In this document: positions 14,001-27,500 of the stretch, in pieces
Position numbering within the stretch: position 1 is the stretch's first letter
Layout: every line of letters starts with the position of its first letter
Origin: Ophthalmolycus amberensis
Lineage: Eukaryota > Chordata > Actinopteri > Perciformes > Zoarcidae
Direction: 5' to 3'
DNA length: 64,000 bases
Assembly: GCA_024529925.1 (NCBI GenBank)
Contig: JAFEUB010000275.1
Coordinates: 487,001 to 551,000 of the forward strand
Notes under the pieces: model-generated
Databases searched by the model: none
What the model was told of the DNA's origin: nothing
What the model saw: only the letters and a program-made list of their open reading frames with translations
Program-made: the position numbers and the translations under genes

Positions 14001-15338
14001 TTAGCACAAATATAACCAAGGATGGGAATTAGTTCTGTCAGTATTTGGTCAAAAACCAAAGTATCGCACACAATTTAAATTTTTTGACATGATGGTGGTG
14101 CTACATGAAAAGTTAAAGGACCACCAGAGTTATTGCAATTCATCCACACTTCATGACAATCCATCCAACAGCGGTTGAGACAGTTCTCAAATGTCAACCT
14201 CATGGTGGCGCTACAGGAAATGTGAGGGGATCCCCAAAGTCTTTAGGATTCCTCATCTGGGAACCATAAATGTTTGTGCCACATTCTGTCCCAATCCGTC
14301 CAGTTGTCATGGTATTTCACTCAAAGCCAAAAATATAAACCTGCTGGTGGCGCTGGAGGGAAAAGGCTTTTTCCTACAGTTTTAGGTCAATATAGTGTGG
14401 AGCATGAGCTAAGACTTGTTTCTACCAAACTCCTATTTCTAAGGTCAGGAATGAAGTTATAATAAATTATGTTGTTATTTTTCTGTCCCATGCAGGGTGG
14501 TGCTTGACCTGTGCACCTACTGCCGTAAACCCTTCACTGGTGACGCCAAGATGGTCCTGGATGACATGAAAATCAACTGCCACGCTTCCTGCTTCAAGGT
14601 GAGCAGATTACTATAGTCTCTCATTCCATGAAAGTCTGCAACAATCAGTGATGGAGAAGAAGCATTGGGATGCTTTATTTGAGTAAAAGTAGCAATATCA
14701 CACAGTAAAAAAAATGTTTCTCTCCCATCATTACTTTGTATCTTTACAGCTGGGCTTTTCCTAATGTGACATGTCAAAACATCTTCTGTTCATTCCTAAT
14801 TAGTACGTAGAGTTTGGGGTAAAATCCCTGCATTATTTCACCCAATTTACACCTGACAAGAGGCCCAATCAGCCATATTGGAAACAGCTTTGTGGGTGTT
14901 CGGAGCATTTGATTTGCAAAGCAACAAGAAACTATTGCTGTCTGATAAATGTGCAATATTTTGTAGGGAAGGGGAGTAAAGAAACTGCACGGCTGCACTA
15001 TACTCTATAAGACGCTTGAGTAAAATGTACTTCACATTCAAGCCGACTGCTCAGCGTGCACCTCTTTCCCCATGTGAGTGTGTGTTTGTGTTTCGGCAGT
15101 GCGAGGTGTGTAACTGCAAGCTGGATCATATGAAAGCTGGGGACAGCATGTGGATCTACAAACGCATGGTGCACTGTGAGAACTGCTTTGAGAGCACCAG
15201 AGGTAAAAGAAAATTAATAAAATGAAATAAAAAATAATGGTTGAATGAGGAATGTCAAAGGTTTATATGTATTTGTTTATTTTCTTTGATGAAAAAAGAT
15301 TATTCTTTTTTTTTTCCACAGGTAAATGGTGCCGCTGA
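8088..15338 (+). CDS. scel: sciellin-like LIM-domain protein (25 coding exons, 474 aa)
   Basis: Exons (coding parts): 8088-8106, 8668-8737, 8922-8978, 9080-9151, 9281-9313, 9429-9473, 9565-9600, 9695-9742, 9833-9901, 9986-10048, 10358-10429, 10535-10603, 10708-10758, 11473-11541, 11699-11740, 11834-11908, 11998-12009, 12091-12138, 13330-13398, 13495-13548, 13674-13736, 13829-13894, 14496-14598, 15100-15202, 15322-15338. They sum to 1425 nt in one frame. The N terminus carries LLKDGSWIKK, matching sciellin FLQDNSWIKK. The middle is Ser/Thr-rich, low-complexity and encoded by tiny phase-2 exons. Residues about 407-464 form a LIM zinc finger (CTYC, CHASCFKCEVC, HCENC) with all eight ligands, followed by GKW as in sciellin. 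Sciellin is a cornified-envelope precursor in mammals; a role in fish epithelium is inference. Position beside slain1 and mycbp2 supports the name over ZNF185. Confidence 0.85.
10080..10325. repeat. interspersed repeat of the TACTTGAGTA family in a scel intron
   Basis: The intron between the exons ending at 10048 and starting at 10358 contains AAAGTACCAGTACAAGTA and ACTTGAGTAAATGTAC. These motifs recur at 52877-53320 and 54195-54883, which marks a dispersed fish repeat. The edges are approximate. Confidence 0.45.
12493..12830. mobile_element. MITE with AAAGG..CAG-type terminal inverted repeats
   Basis: The left end (TTAAAAGGACAGTGTGTA) and the reverse complement of the right end (TTAAAGGTGCAGGGTGTA) are similar terminal inverted repeats bounding about 340 bp with no coding capacity. 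It lies in the scel intron 12139-13329. The structure is that of a non-autonomous DNA transposon; I cannot assign a superfamily. Confidence 0.5.
12950..13150. repeat. AGCATGCTAACATGCT-type dispersed repeat
   Basis: Repeated AGCATGCTAACATGCT and CTGAGGCTGATGGGAATT motifs in a scel intron. The same motifs appear at 13905-14410 and, inverted, at 22960-23240. This shows an interspersed family in at least three copies within the window. Confidence 0.5.
13905..14415. repeat. AGCATGCTAACAT / GGTGGCGCTACAGGAAA dispersed repeat
   Basis: Fills most of the intron before the first LIM exon. Motifs include TTTAGCATGCTAACAT and three copies of a GGTGG(T/C)GCT block about 100-150 bp apart, suggesting internal tandem structure. 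No open frame is convincing. It belongs to the same family as 12950-13150. Confidence 0.5.
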
Positions 15339-15699
15339 GTTTCTCCCAAGCCCCCACTGGAGAGGAAGCACATGTGATTTAAGATCAAATGGTTTGCTGT
15401 TGATCAGTGTGTTTTGGGTGATGCAGGTTCTCCTGTACTTGTGTTTTTACAAGCTGACAAAGCTTTGTCTGGGTGTTTTGAAAAATGACAGTTACATTAT
15501 GAATATACATTTTAAATACTATTGCAGCTAGCTGTAACTGTGCTGTTGATGTCATGATATTGCTGTCTCTGTATCTAACCCTTTTCACTCATTCGAGATA
15601 GAATTTATGATATTCTCTCAGGTCTGCTGACTTTGTGGGGATTGTGTGATATGAAAGGAGATATTGCAATATTTAGGGCCGGGGGCTTTTTCTGCGTGC

Positions 15700-15705
15700 A
15701 ATAAA
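15700..15705 (+). terminator. scel: scel polyadenylation signal
   Basis: An AATAAA hexamer about 360 bp after the scel stop codon, in a plausible 3' UTR. Confidence 0.6.
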
Positions 15706-16446
15706 GACAATCAATATATCTGTATCTAAAGATGTGTCTGTTCATTTGGTGTTATGTTGCCCTGTTTTAGATGCAATAAGGTAAACTACCTTCTGGCTAG
15801 TTGAGTAAGTGAAAAAAAAAAAGTCATATTACTGCATATAAATGTCCTTGAAAGAGCATTTACATGTGCATTTAGGTGGAAAATACAACTAAACCATTCA
15901 ATTACATTTTTTTTTTAAAATGTGATCCGACTATGCAAAACGTAGAGACTTTCTCGTTGGTGTCTGGGGGATAATGTTGGTGGGACATGCTACTCAAAAT
16001 TATATCTGGCAGTCTAAAAAAATATTTAGATATGTCATTTTCATGTTTGGACTTCAATCGTGCTATTAATTTAAAAAAATATATATATATATTTTTTTTA
16101 ATCAAAAACTGTAAAAAGACACATATAACACATACAATTAAAAAAGAAAGAAATGCAAGGTACACTGTAATACTCTGTGTGTTAGTGTGTCCATAATAAA
16201 CACTTCCTTAGCAGTGGTGTGATGGGAGTTGAACTCCAAGCTGCTGACCAATGAGATGGAGGCTGTACAATCATCCCAGCAGCGGCAGCAGCATCGTTGT
16301 GTTGTGTGTGTACGAGTGTGTGTGAGCGTGTGTGAGTGTAGTAGTAGCTTTACACGGGGGAATCTGGACACCCTCTCCGAATTGAATAGGACCCTCTGCA
16401 GGCAGGCCGTGCTTCTTCTGCCCCTTCTCAATGTGCTCTTTACCAA
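15706..16446. other. scel-slain1 intergenic region with slain1 promoter and 5' UTR
   Basis: About 740 bp between the scel polyA signal and the slain1 start. The first part is AT-rich (A/T runs around 16071-16100). From about 16200 it becomes GC-richer, consistent with the slain1 5' UTR and promoter. No exon or RNA gene was seen. A 187-codon minus-strand frame (16138-16701) is antisense to slain1 exon 1 and unsupported. Confidence 0.45.
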
Positions 16447-19400
16447 ATGGAAGCAGAGGTGTTGAACCCGCAGATGATGGCAGACGTCAACGGCAACAAC
16501 AAAATCACCAACGCGGAGCTGGAGGTGCTGAAGCTGCAGGAATTGGTCCGAAAATTGGAGAGGCAAAACGAACAACTGCGGACCAGAGCGAACGCTGTAA
16601 ACAATTGCTCCGTCGGCCCTCCTCATCTCCAGACCTCGTTGTCGTGTCTGCTCGGCGGTACAGCGTGTGCGACTGACTACGTCCCCGGCAAATAGTGGCA
16701 TTTCGAGCCCGACACAGTCGCATCCCTGTCCCCCCGGAGCCCGGGGAGCGACGGAGGAGCCGTTCGCGTATTTTCAGCCGAGCTCGGTGTCTCCTGGCGC
16801 CGCCGCCGCCGCCGCCGCTGGGGAGGACGGCGCCGCCCCCGGAGCCACCACGACCGTTATGGATGAGGTGGATATTTTGGACCTCGACGCCGCGCTCCCT
16901 TTCGGAGAGCCCGATAGCTGGTAACCGCTCTGTTTGTATCCACCACTCCATCGCAGCCACAAACATATTATGTGAAATGTAGTTAAATCCCTGTTGTTCT
17001 CTGACCATAGATGCCTCACAGGCCACAAGATTGTCAATCTAGCCACATTTATTTTTTACATCACATGTAACGCTCCCCTGCCATCTATCCTCTCATCGAT
17101 TACATTATTGATTCCTCTCCTGGAGGAAGACACTTGCAGACTCCGGCTCACAGAGGGACTTTTTCTTTTACAGAACGTAAAGAACAAAAAATGGTTTGAC
17201 ACAAGCAAGTGGGCATCCCAGAATGCATTGTGTGCACTGTGCAGCATTGGTGTCTTCTCAGCGTAAGACAGCACCGGGATGAAATTAGAAACAATGACCC
17301 GCTTCAGCTTGTGATCAAACAGCTCGGCTTTGTGCAGTGTTCAGCCCGAGGCTGCACCGCTTTGAAGCGCTGTTACCCGCTGACTCTGAGGCAGCTCACA
17401 CACACTGATGCTGAACCGTCTCTCAGGCTTTATGTATCCGATGAGATGATGGGGAAATGTAGCACACGGCTGAATGCAGCACCAGTGGCTCCATTTAGCG
17501 TGACTAACTGACCCCGGGTCAGTGTAACACCGTGGCCTAGTTGTCGAGTGAAAGTCAGTTCTGCTTCGTTTGTAGATGACACATATCAAGACAATACAGG
17601 TCATTTCATATCTCAATAACGATATACATTAATATATAAACTATCTATCTATCTATACTGTATATGTATATATATATAGTTATATATAACTATAACTATG
17701 TAGTGTTATAGATACATAACATGAATATATTAAAAAAAAAAAAATTCTGGTACTTCAATGAATAAATAGTCTATTTTTACATGCAGATGAAAAGCACTAA
17801 ATATTGCGTCATTTAATTAAGAACTTTGGGGCAAAATGAAAAGAACAGTTGTGAAATTATCGAGAAAATATCAATACATATGTCCAGCTCTACATTGACT
17901 TCGTTTACATGCATGCACACAAATACAGATTAATTCTCATCAATTCAGATTGTCTTAGAAATGGAAGTTAGTGTGTACTTGTTATATTCCACTTAGACGA
18001 TGTGGATGGGTATCACGATATCTTGATGTATGATTTCATCACGATATGAAAGACGATACGTTATCATGTTGAATTATCGCCCAGCCCTATTTTTCAGGAA
18101 GCTGTCATTCCAGTGTATCAAAGTCACACACACCTACATATTTAGTTTATTGATTTGTTTTATAGTCTTGTCATTTTAATGTAATTTCAGAATCAGCTTG
18201 TTTTTATGCTCTTTGTTCAGCGGTCAGATACTTTCAACTGATAGCAAGTCGCTGTTAACATCCAGTTTCCGTTTCTTTTGAGTACGTAGCGCTGCCACGA
18301 GCAATTATTTTCAGTCGTTTGTTCTTTTTTTTCTTATTTAATTATTTTACCATTTGGTGTGTAAAAAGACAGGATGTTGTGAAAAACGTGTAGTATAATG
18401 CCAAGGTGGCATCTTCAATTCATTTTTCGAACCTAAACACAATTATCAGTTCACTGTCATTTATGACAAGGAATTATAGAGAATATTTGGCATTTTTGGT
18501 TTAAAAAATGACTGAAATGATGAATCTATTGTCCAAATAGTTTGTGATTAATCCTGTGTTGATGGACTGATCTGTTCATTGACTGATTGTTTCTGTGCTT
18601 CAAGCATACAGCCCACAGGGGGAAGAGATACGATCATCCTGTGTCTCACTAGTCACATACTCACATCCTATAAATCACTGCACCCAATGAGGCTGTCACC
18701 ATTTGAATTTTTATTATACACTGCTGCTTTCACAGTTTGTGTTGTAGCTGGTAAAATACCAATTGCTTTTTGTGGAAATGTTGATCTTTTACGGTGTGTT
18801 GACGTTTGGATTTTATGAAAATTCGCTCCCTTTCCTCAGCTACAAGTTTTACCTTTGCAAAGTCATGCTCTGCCTTTGTCTGAGAAATATTGCCACAGTA
18901 AAATGCGTCCCTACAGATCTCTAGGCTGCACAATAAAGCAGCCTCCGGTTTATTTACCCTCAGTTCTCTCCAGACAGTAACAATATGAGCTTCGCTGTAA
19001 AGGTGTCAGGACTGAATTGTGGGTTGTGCTGTGTCGTCGCAGGCTGTACGTGAGTCCCAAAGCCAAGCTGTGGGGCGAGAGTGTCCTCAGCCCTCTCCAG
19101 TGGTGCAGGCAGGTACTGGACCACCCGGGGCCCGAGGTGGAGCTGGCCAAGATGACCCTCTGCCACAGGCTGGACCAAGGTATTTATCACTCAGATTAAC
19201 GGCCTTCAACTGAGATCTGGACATCTGTCCCTCCGGCTGCTGACATGACATCATAAGCTCTGACTCACGAAACGTCTCCACGTGCAACAGGATTTCAGCT
19301 CCCGAGCCGTGGGAGCGTTTCCCTGCACACCGCTCGATCGCTTCTGACCATTTAACTCGCTCTCTTTGAATTTATGGGTTTTTAAGTACCTCAGCCGACT

Positions 19401-20059
19401 TCCCACAGTGATTATTTTCTGTGGTAGCTGGAAGGTCTCCCATTTACACATTTCAGTATCGCCAGAGAACAATTAAGATCGCTTTCAGGGATTTCTTACT
19501 CTGCTGATATATATATATATCAAAAAAACTAGTGCTGGGCAACGATTAAAATATTTAATCGCGATTAATCACATGGATTTTTTGCGATTAATCGCGATTA
19601 ATCGCATTGTCATGGCAAAGTTCAATGATGAATTCAAAAGTAGTGTATTGCGCACTTTTATTTTAAAAGTACTGCTATATGAACAAAAGGGCAATAACAT
19701 TTGGTTCACGAGATGCAGGTAGCATGTTTCATACTTAATGTTAATATAATTCATACTTTGTTGGCATCTTATTCTGAAAACCGGATGTTCGTCTGAAGAA
19801 ACCGGATGTTGTCTCACGTTAATCTTTCCGCTAACTTTCAAAGTCCTTCGCTCGCTCCCGATCTGTGCCGTTTAAATGTGTTTACGGTGAGTTTCAGCAT
19901 ATAGGTGCACTAACATGTAAGTGTCTGCTGAGTTGACCACAGAGATCTGAGTGTCTGCTGACTTTACCGCAGCGATGTCCAGTAGTCTCCAGGGAGAGCA
20001 GCAGCTGGTGCAGCTTCTCTCTTTATTTTTTTTCCCATCTCAAAAGGCTCAAGGACACA

Positions 20060-20100
<41 letters not shown>

Positions 20101-21493
20101 CTGACTATAGGATGTTTGCTGGCTGTTATCCCACTGTTCTTGTCATCCTCTTGTTGTTATGTATATGTATTGTCTCTTGTCTCTCAATAAAAAATTAAAA
20201 AATAATAATAATAAATTTAAAAATGCGTGATATAATAATTGTCTGCGTTAATTAATGGATGCGTTAACGTGAAATTAACGCGTTCACTTGCCCAGCACTA
20301 AAAAAAACACTTCCATTTGGAAGAACTCGTGCTGTGCTCTTGGATGGCATTACACTGTAGAAAACAGAGCAGATGGGATTATGAAGCTGTAGTATCACAT
20401 TACACTGCACCAACAACAAGTGGTTTTACATACTGTATATTAAATCTTCAACTTTTTAAAGGAATGTTGAAACATTTCAAAAGAAAAAATAATGTTAAAT
20501 TCAAATTCATGTTTTTTTTTAAATATTCATGTATTCATTTTCACAAATATGCTCATTCTCTTTTCTTGCCGAGAGTTAAATGAGTAGATTGATAGCACTC
20601 TCGTGTCTGTAGTTCAAAATGTAGCTGGAGCCAGCAGCTGGTTGCTTAGCTTAGCATAAAGACTAGCCTGGCCGGAGAGTCCAGGAAGTCACTGCCCCAA
20701 ATTGTCATATTTACACTTTGGTTTTTGGGGCTTTAGAGGTGCTGGTTGGTGGATTTTGTTGCCATCTGACAGAGCCAGGCTACAGCTGCTCTCCGTTGTT
20801 TTGAGAATTTATGCTAAGCTAAACTAATGGCTGCTAGCTGGTGTTGCTTCATATTTAGAATATCCTGAAACATTTACAAGTAAGATAGTAGACACCTGGC
20901 TATTCGGCCCCTCGTATACATGGTTGTAACATTATACAGTTTGCTGAGGGTGCGTCCGCCGTGTTGTTGTCTTTGGCTCATCCACATCACACAAATCTGA
21001 CATGTCCTTATAAACTGAGTCACCTCGACTGTTGAAGATGATGAGGATTTTTTAGCTGGATTAAGGTTCTCCTGAGGACCTGAGTTAAGATACTACATTA
21101 CAGCTTTTCCATTTCATCATGTAGACTATTGTTACATCATTTGATCCTTGTGTTTTCTTGTTTTTCTTACTAAAACAACATAACTCGAGCTGAGGACGCA
21201 GCTGCGCTCGCAGCAGCCCTGGATACGACGATATGATTTTCATACGCACATAACACACCAGGATACTTCAAAATCCCTTCTAGTGAGCTACTGAATGACA
21301 TTTGCTGCTTGACACAGTTTTTGGGATTCGAGGCTTCGCTGTTTCTACACTCACGCACGGGGATATGGTTGCCATAGAAACCTTGCTTACATTAACTGGG
21401 TTCTGGTTTTGAGGCTGATCTGCTCGGCACTCACAGCTCAAACACAAGAGACTCTTTACTGTTGCATGCATGAATATATGCAGTGTGAACTTC

Positions 21494-21530
<37 letters not shown>

Positions 21531-24500
21531 TAAATTCTTAATATTTAAAGGACAGTTTTCTCAGCTCAGTCACCCTCACTTTGTGTCCAGACTGTTATTC
21601 AACAGCGCAGATTTGTTAGTGTCTGTTTGGATGTTCATTAGTGTGTGTATGTGTTTGTGTGCGGTTCAAGGTCCTCTTCTTTCTCTAGAAGCTGCATTCA
21701 GTGAAGGTTGGCTCTCCTCCTCTGGGTCATGAATACATCCTTGTCTCTGAGCTCCAGGAGCTGTTGTTTTGTGTAACCTGCAGTGAATGCTAGTTTCGTC
21801 CATTAGCAGTTGAGCCTAATTGCGTCAGGAATGCCAAAATGCACCACTCTGTGGTGTGCCTCTCTGACTACCAATGGGTGGGGGGGGGGGGGGGGGGTGT
21901 TGACACAAGGAACACACATCATCTAATGTCAGTCATGTCATTCAAAGCCAAACGCACTCACTGCTGGCCAGCATTGATTCGTGTAAAAGAAGAATACCAC
22001 TTTTAAAGAGGCATTGGGAGTTGTAACTAATTGTCATTTATTAAGGCTTAATAGATAGTTATTAAGCCATTCGTGAGGAAAATATTTGAACCCAGCAACC
22101 CGAAATCAATTGGATGACAAGCTTTCCATATGAGTGGTTGATTATGTTTTATTGATTATTAAAGCCATAAGTTACAGCTTATACACATTAATAACGTATA
22201 TGTTATGACAGTGTGTACCATGGAATTCATAAAACAGGAAACATCTGAAGTAGTATAAATGTAACCTCCACACCCCCAAATCTAATTCTGATTTAGGGAA
22301 TGCGATGCAGCCTACATGCACAATCCCTGCTTATCCTAAGATCCCTCCAAAAAAAAAAAAAGATCTGCAGTTTAGCCCAATAAGCCGCATTTGTAAGCTA
22401 AACCTCGTCTTACCGTATGCCTCGTCTGTCCGAGCCGTGACCCGATCATTTAAAACATCAATACTGATCTGTAAAAAGCAGATTAACATTTTCGGACAGT
22501 GTCTCCTGATCGAATCAATGTCCTCCATGTGTGTGGGGTTTGCATGTGTGTGTTACGAGGCAAAGCAATCAGTCTAATGTGTCCCTCGCTACAATCTTGT
22601 GTCCAGCTAAGCGGTGGCGAGGACTCCCCTCAGTCCGTCCATACAGCTGCATAGAGGGACTGTCCACCCTCAGCTGCCCCGTGCTGCCTTACACGAAAGC
22701 TGCTGCACCAACCGTGGCCCCAGGTAACACAGACAGATACTACACAGGCAGATACTACACAGGCATGTAACTCCTGCTAACACTCAATGCATTGATCAGC
22801 TGATTGATAGTGAACTGTCAGTTCCATGTTTCATTCATGGTACAGGCATTCATGGGCCCAAGAGGATGAATCCTGATGAATTATATAATCTTTTCCTCTG
22901 GCACCATCAGCAGTCCGAATGATTTACTTGTCCTGTAAAATAGGTTTTAAAATCTATGAGTTGGATTGGACCCAAATTCATGGTCCCCAGATGGTGTATC
23001 TTAATAACTTTGGTGTATCTCCTGACTTTTACCGTAATGCTGCCATTAGATGTGCACGATTGGTTTTAAGTTAAATGTCCCGATGGCTATTTGATGGATT
23101 GGCACAAAATGTTGCAAACGTTAGCATGCTAACATGCTAAACTAAGATGGTGATAATGAGACACATTACTTGTTAGACATGAGCATGTTAGCGTTTAGCT
23201 CAAAGCACTGCTGTGCCTTTGTGCAGCCTCACACAGCCCCTAGTATGGCTGTTGGCCTCTCCACAGTCACACAGTTACACCTGGAAACTGCCCAGTACAA
23301 CCACAATCTGATCTGTTTGGCTTCTGAACAGTGCTGCTTTTTCATTTTCCCCACCCACTTTGATCCTGCCAGTGTGGGGACTCAAGCCTGCTTTACTTCT
23401 GTCCTCATTCAGTGCTCAGAAATAGCAAACAACCAAATCATTGGATGTGCAAATGAGGGTTTATTAGCTTACATTTTGGCATAAAATGTAAAGTCTATTA
23501 AACTTCATACATAACTACCAACTCTCACCTTTAATCCAAAGTAAAAAGAATATGGAGCCAAAAGCATGTGTTGCTTCCAAAATACTTTTGGAGCTCTCTG
23601 TGTGAACATAACCCAGATTCCTAAACAACCTGTTACTTGCAGTTTACAATCAGATTACAGCAGATTCCCGGGGAGGAGATTATCTGGTCATTCCCTCGGA
23701 CAGATGGAGACAAGCAAGTTCAAACTCCACCAGAAAAAAAAGAAAAAAAATCATATTTTATATGAACACAGATGTCAGTGAGTTGAGCTTTGATTTGCAT
23801 GTTAACGATTGAATCGTCGCCCTCTTTTTCTGTGTCTTCCTAGCTCCATTGCCATCATGCGCTCAGTCTTTCCTCCAGCCTCTCAGGGCCAGCCTCAGTG
23901 ACAGAGCGCCCACCTTCCTATCAAACTCCACTCTCCACAGTAAGACCTCACTGGCAATACGTCTTCTCCGCTCTGCCACTCATTGCAGTTTTAACACTCT
24001 GTTGTCTCACATGCAATCAAGCGAAGTATCCTGGTGGTATAGATGTGGCTCCCCTGTGTGTTTTTAGACATGGGCCGCGGACACGCGGCAATCAGCCCCC
24101 AGTCTTCCGTGGACAGTGAGGTGGGTGTGTCAGAGCTGGAGGACGACTCCATCTCTATGAGCTACAAACTGCAGGACATGACGGACGTGGAGGTCATGGC
24201 ACGACTTCAGGAGGAGAGTGAGTCGACTGTTGAAATGTCTTGCGGATCAAAAATATACCCTTCGTGAAAAACAACCTACAGTTTGGCCTTCTTTACAGCT
24301 GAGAAGTTGGCATTCCTAATAGGAAACTACTTCATAACAGTGTTTGTGGTTTAGAACTTCAGAATGTAATAAGTTTGTCCACATCTTGTTTTTATTCAAT
24401 TTACAGTTGCCTCTTGATGACAGATTTTCTATAGTCTTTTGTTTTTGTATCTTAAAGGGACAGTTCACCCCTAAATCAAAAATACTAGTTTATCCTCTAT

Positions 24501-27500
24501 AGTTCTGTCGTCTTATATTGTCTTCGATAGTTCCAGAGGTTCCAAGAAGAGAGGAGACAACGTCCTGCTTTAATCCAGGTTCACAGGAAAGGCACTGGAT
24601 CAAATTTTCCCAGAGGGGGTCTATTTAGGTCCACAAACTGACGCAGAGACAGGCTCCCTTCGTGCAAACATGTTGCGTCTCTGGCTGACTGTGGCATTTA
24701 CCATGTAAATCGTCTCCCACGCTCACTTTTGTGAAGATATGTTTTGCAGTTTGAATAATGAAAACTGCTGGGCATGTAATGGGAAAATATTAGTAAGCTT
24801 TTAAAAATACACTTAAGTCTTGATAATTGTCTTGAGATTTTAGAGACTCCCCGAAATGTTTAAATTGAGGCTTTCAGGGTCTCTCAAGTGTCAATCAAGA
24901 GAGACCCTCCTTATTTCGCACACTGAGAATAGATTGAGTTGCGTAGCTCTGGAGATATCGGCCATTGAGACGTCTGCCTTCTCTCTAATATAATGGGACT
25001 ATAGGGCAGCTTGTGGTGCTTAAGGCGCCAAAGAAATACGCTTTTCCATATAGCACCATCATATTGAAGAGAAAAACATGAATTTTGGGGTGAACCTGAG
25101 TTGACAGTAATATCATTTTGTTAAATTGTGCAGATGATTTGAGAGTAAACGTATCAGTCTGGTCTATCGGCGCCTTGCAGAATGAAATACTGACTCAGGT
25201 TCAGGTTCATGTTTTCCACGGATAAAAGCATCGATCTGTCACCCTGTAGGCCTCCGACAGGACTACGCCTCTACCTCGCACACCGCCACAGCCGGCCAGC
25301 GCAGATCCAGCTTCTCCTTGCACTCCCTCCGGCGCAGCGAGATGGATCTAGAGGAGGAGGACGAGGAGGAGGACGAGGGTTATGACCAGCTCCCGCCTCC
25401 CCAGCCTCGACTGTTCGGCTCTATGCAGCGGGGCGGCCTGCCCCACTCTCACACCTTCTCCAGTATCAGAGACTGCAGACGCAGCTCAATCGCACCTCAG
25501 TTCTCATTCAGCGGACTCTCCCAGTACTCTGGGCCCCTCAGCCTGACCATAGAAACACACTCAGCATACAGGAATAGCACAGGTGAGTGTTTCACCACTA
25601 CCACGTCCACTTTTTGAAGCTGAACTTGATTTTTTTCAAGTGTCCCAAATACAGAATTAACCGCATCCTCAGGAGAATGGAAATTTTGCAAAAATGTGAT
25701 ATTTTTTTTGTTACAGAGTATTAGATGAAAAAATGTATAGGCCTACCACTCATGTCTGTACAGTAAATAGGAGGCTACAGACAGCAGCAGGTTAGCTTAG
25801 CTTAGCATATTGACTGGAAACAGAGGGGAAACAGCTAGCATGGTTCTGTCCAAAGCTTACAAAATCCAGGCTATCAGCACCTCCATATCTCACTTATTAA
25901 CATTAGATTCAATCTTTTTTGTTTTGTTTAATTTGTACAAAAGCAAATTGTAATAAAAATGACAAGTTGGGCTTTTACAGGAGGTTATGTTCAAGGTAAT
26001 TTATTGGCTAGAAGCAGTGACTTATCAAACTAGAACTATTCCTTTAATGTTGAGTAAAAAGTAAAATGTTCCCATGCTTCGGCCGACACCTACAATGTCT
26101 CATCTGGTTGCATAGACAAGCTACGGAGAAGCATGCCCAACCTGCTCCGATCTCCCAGCATGCCCAGTGTTCCCAGCATTCCATGCCTGGCTTCCCCTGT
26201 CAACCCACCCTCCCACGGCCCTTCCTCCTTGCCAACGATATCCTCCCTGCGGAGCAGCCAGAGCTTTGACTCCTCCAGTGGGCTTGCACGACTCCAGTCC
26301 TCCAGTAAGATTTTTTTGCTTCAAACACATGAATAGAAATGAACCGCGCACGGCTCATTTCTATTCATGAGCGTATGTTTTCTGAAGGCAGTCGCAAAGT
26401 TTTAAATGCAGTAAATGCCATCCCGCTACCGATGTTCGACTTACTGTCATCTAACTTGCTCTCCTGCTGTGCTTCAGTTCCCTCCCCAGGCCAGCTCACC
26501 CAGCGGGTCCAGAGCGTGGGCAACTTCCCCACCACTTCCCGACACCCGCTAAAAGCCACGGCCTACGTGAGCCCCACGGTGCAGCAGGGCCCCACCTCCC
26601 TGTCCACCTCCATCAGTCTACACTCCATACCCGGCAGCGCGGGACCTCCTCAGCCCCTCAAACCGAGCAGCAGTTTGGTGCTGCAGCCCCTGAAAGTCGG
26701 CGGCAATCAGCCGGCCGTCACCCGCAGCTCCCTCCCTCGCCCGGCCTCCTTTGTGGGAACGAGTGGAGTTCCACGTGCAAGCAAGATCAGCCAGCCCACA
26801 CGCAGGTTTGACATATCTCAATCCGTACGGTAAAACTTGGAAGCATAATGCGTTTTGAAACTGGGTTCGAAGCTGCGTCCCGAAACCCATGGTGCCTACT
26901 CATTCAAAACAAGGCACCTTGCATGGTAGCCCTTCCATCAGTGTATGAATGTGTGTGAATGGGTGAATGACATGTCGTGTTAAAGCTCTTTGAGTGGTCG
27001 AAAGACTAGAAAAGCACTGTACAAGTACTGTCCATTACCATTCACGTAGTCCTTGTGACGTCACCCATTGGTTTGTGGACTGCCGTCTTGAAGCATTGAG
27101 TTTTGGGCTTTGCCGTCTTAGTTTACAGCCGTCGCCATCTTGGTTTTTTGCAACCAGTGAACGTAAGTGACCATATTTGTACGGCGGAGGAGTGATGTAG
27201 AGACGCCGTATACGGCTCTGGTGACGGCCTGTCAATCACAAGGTAGCCCCGCCCTAAAGCATAACCTTGTTTATGTTCTATTTGCCTCTAAATTTCACAC
27301 TAAATGAGCATCATGCTGTATTGAAGAAGGCTTGAAACTAGCGATCGAGAGCATAAACTCATGTTTACAATGTTTACTGAGGGAATACATTGAAGTGAGT
27401 TGAAGTTTAAGGCACTTCCACATTGGCTTCACTTTTCAGAGCTGCAGTTTTCTGCCTGGAAGCTACTCACAGCTGAAAAGATGTTCGTGTTGTGGTAAAA

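Noticed and set aside
8088..15338. Assignment of the LIM gene to ZNF185 instead of sciellin
   Set aside because: Both families share a C-terminal LIM domain, but the SWIKK start, the AGDSMWIYKRMVHC segment and the slain1/mycbp2 neighbourhood fit sciellin better.
16138..16701. 187-codon minus-strand frame
   Set aside because: Antisense to the slain1 5' region and exon 1, partly from a GT repeat. No recognisable protein and no splice logic.
19951..20190. 79-codon frame with a Thr-His repeat
   Set aside because: Lies inside the hAT element and comes from its (CA)n tract.
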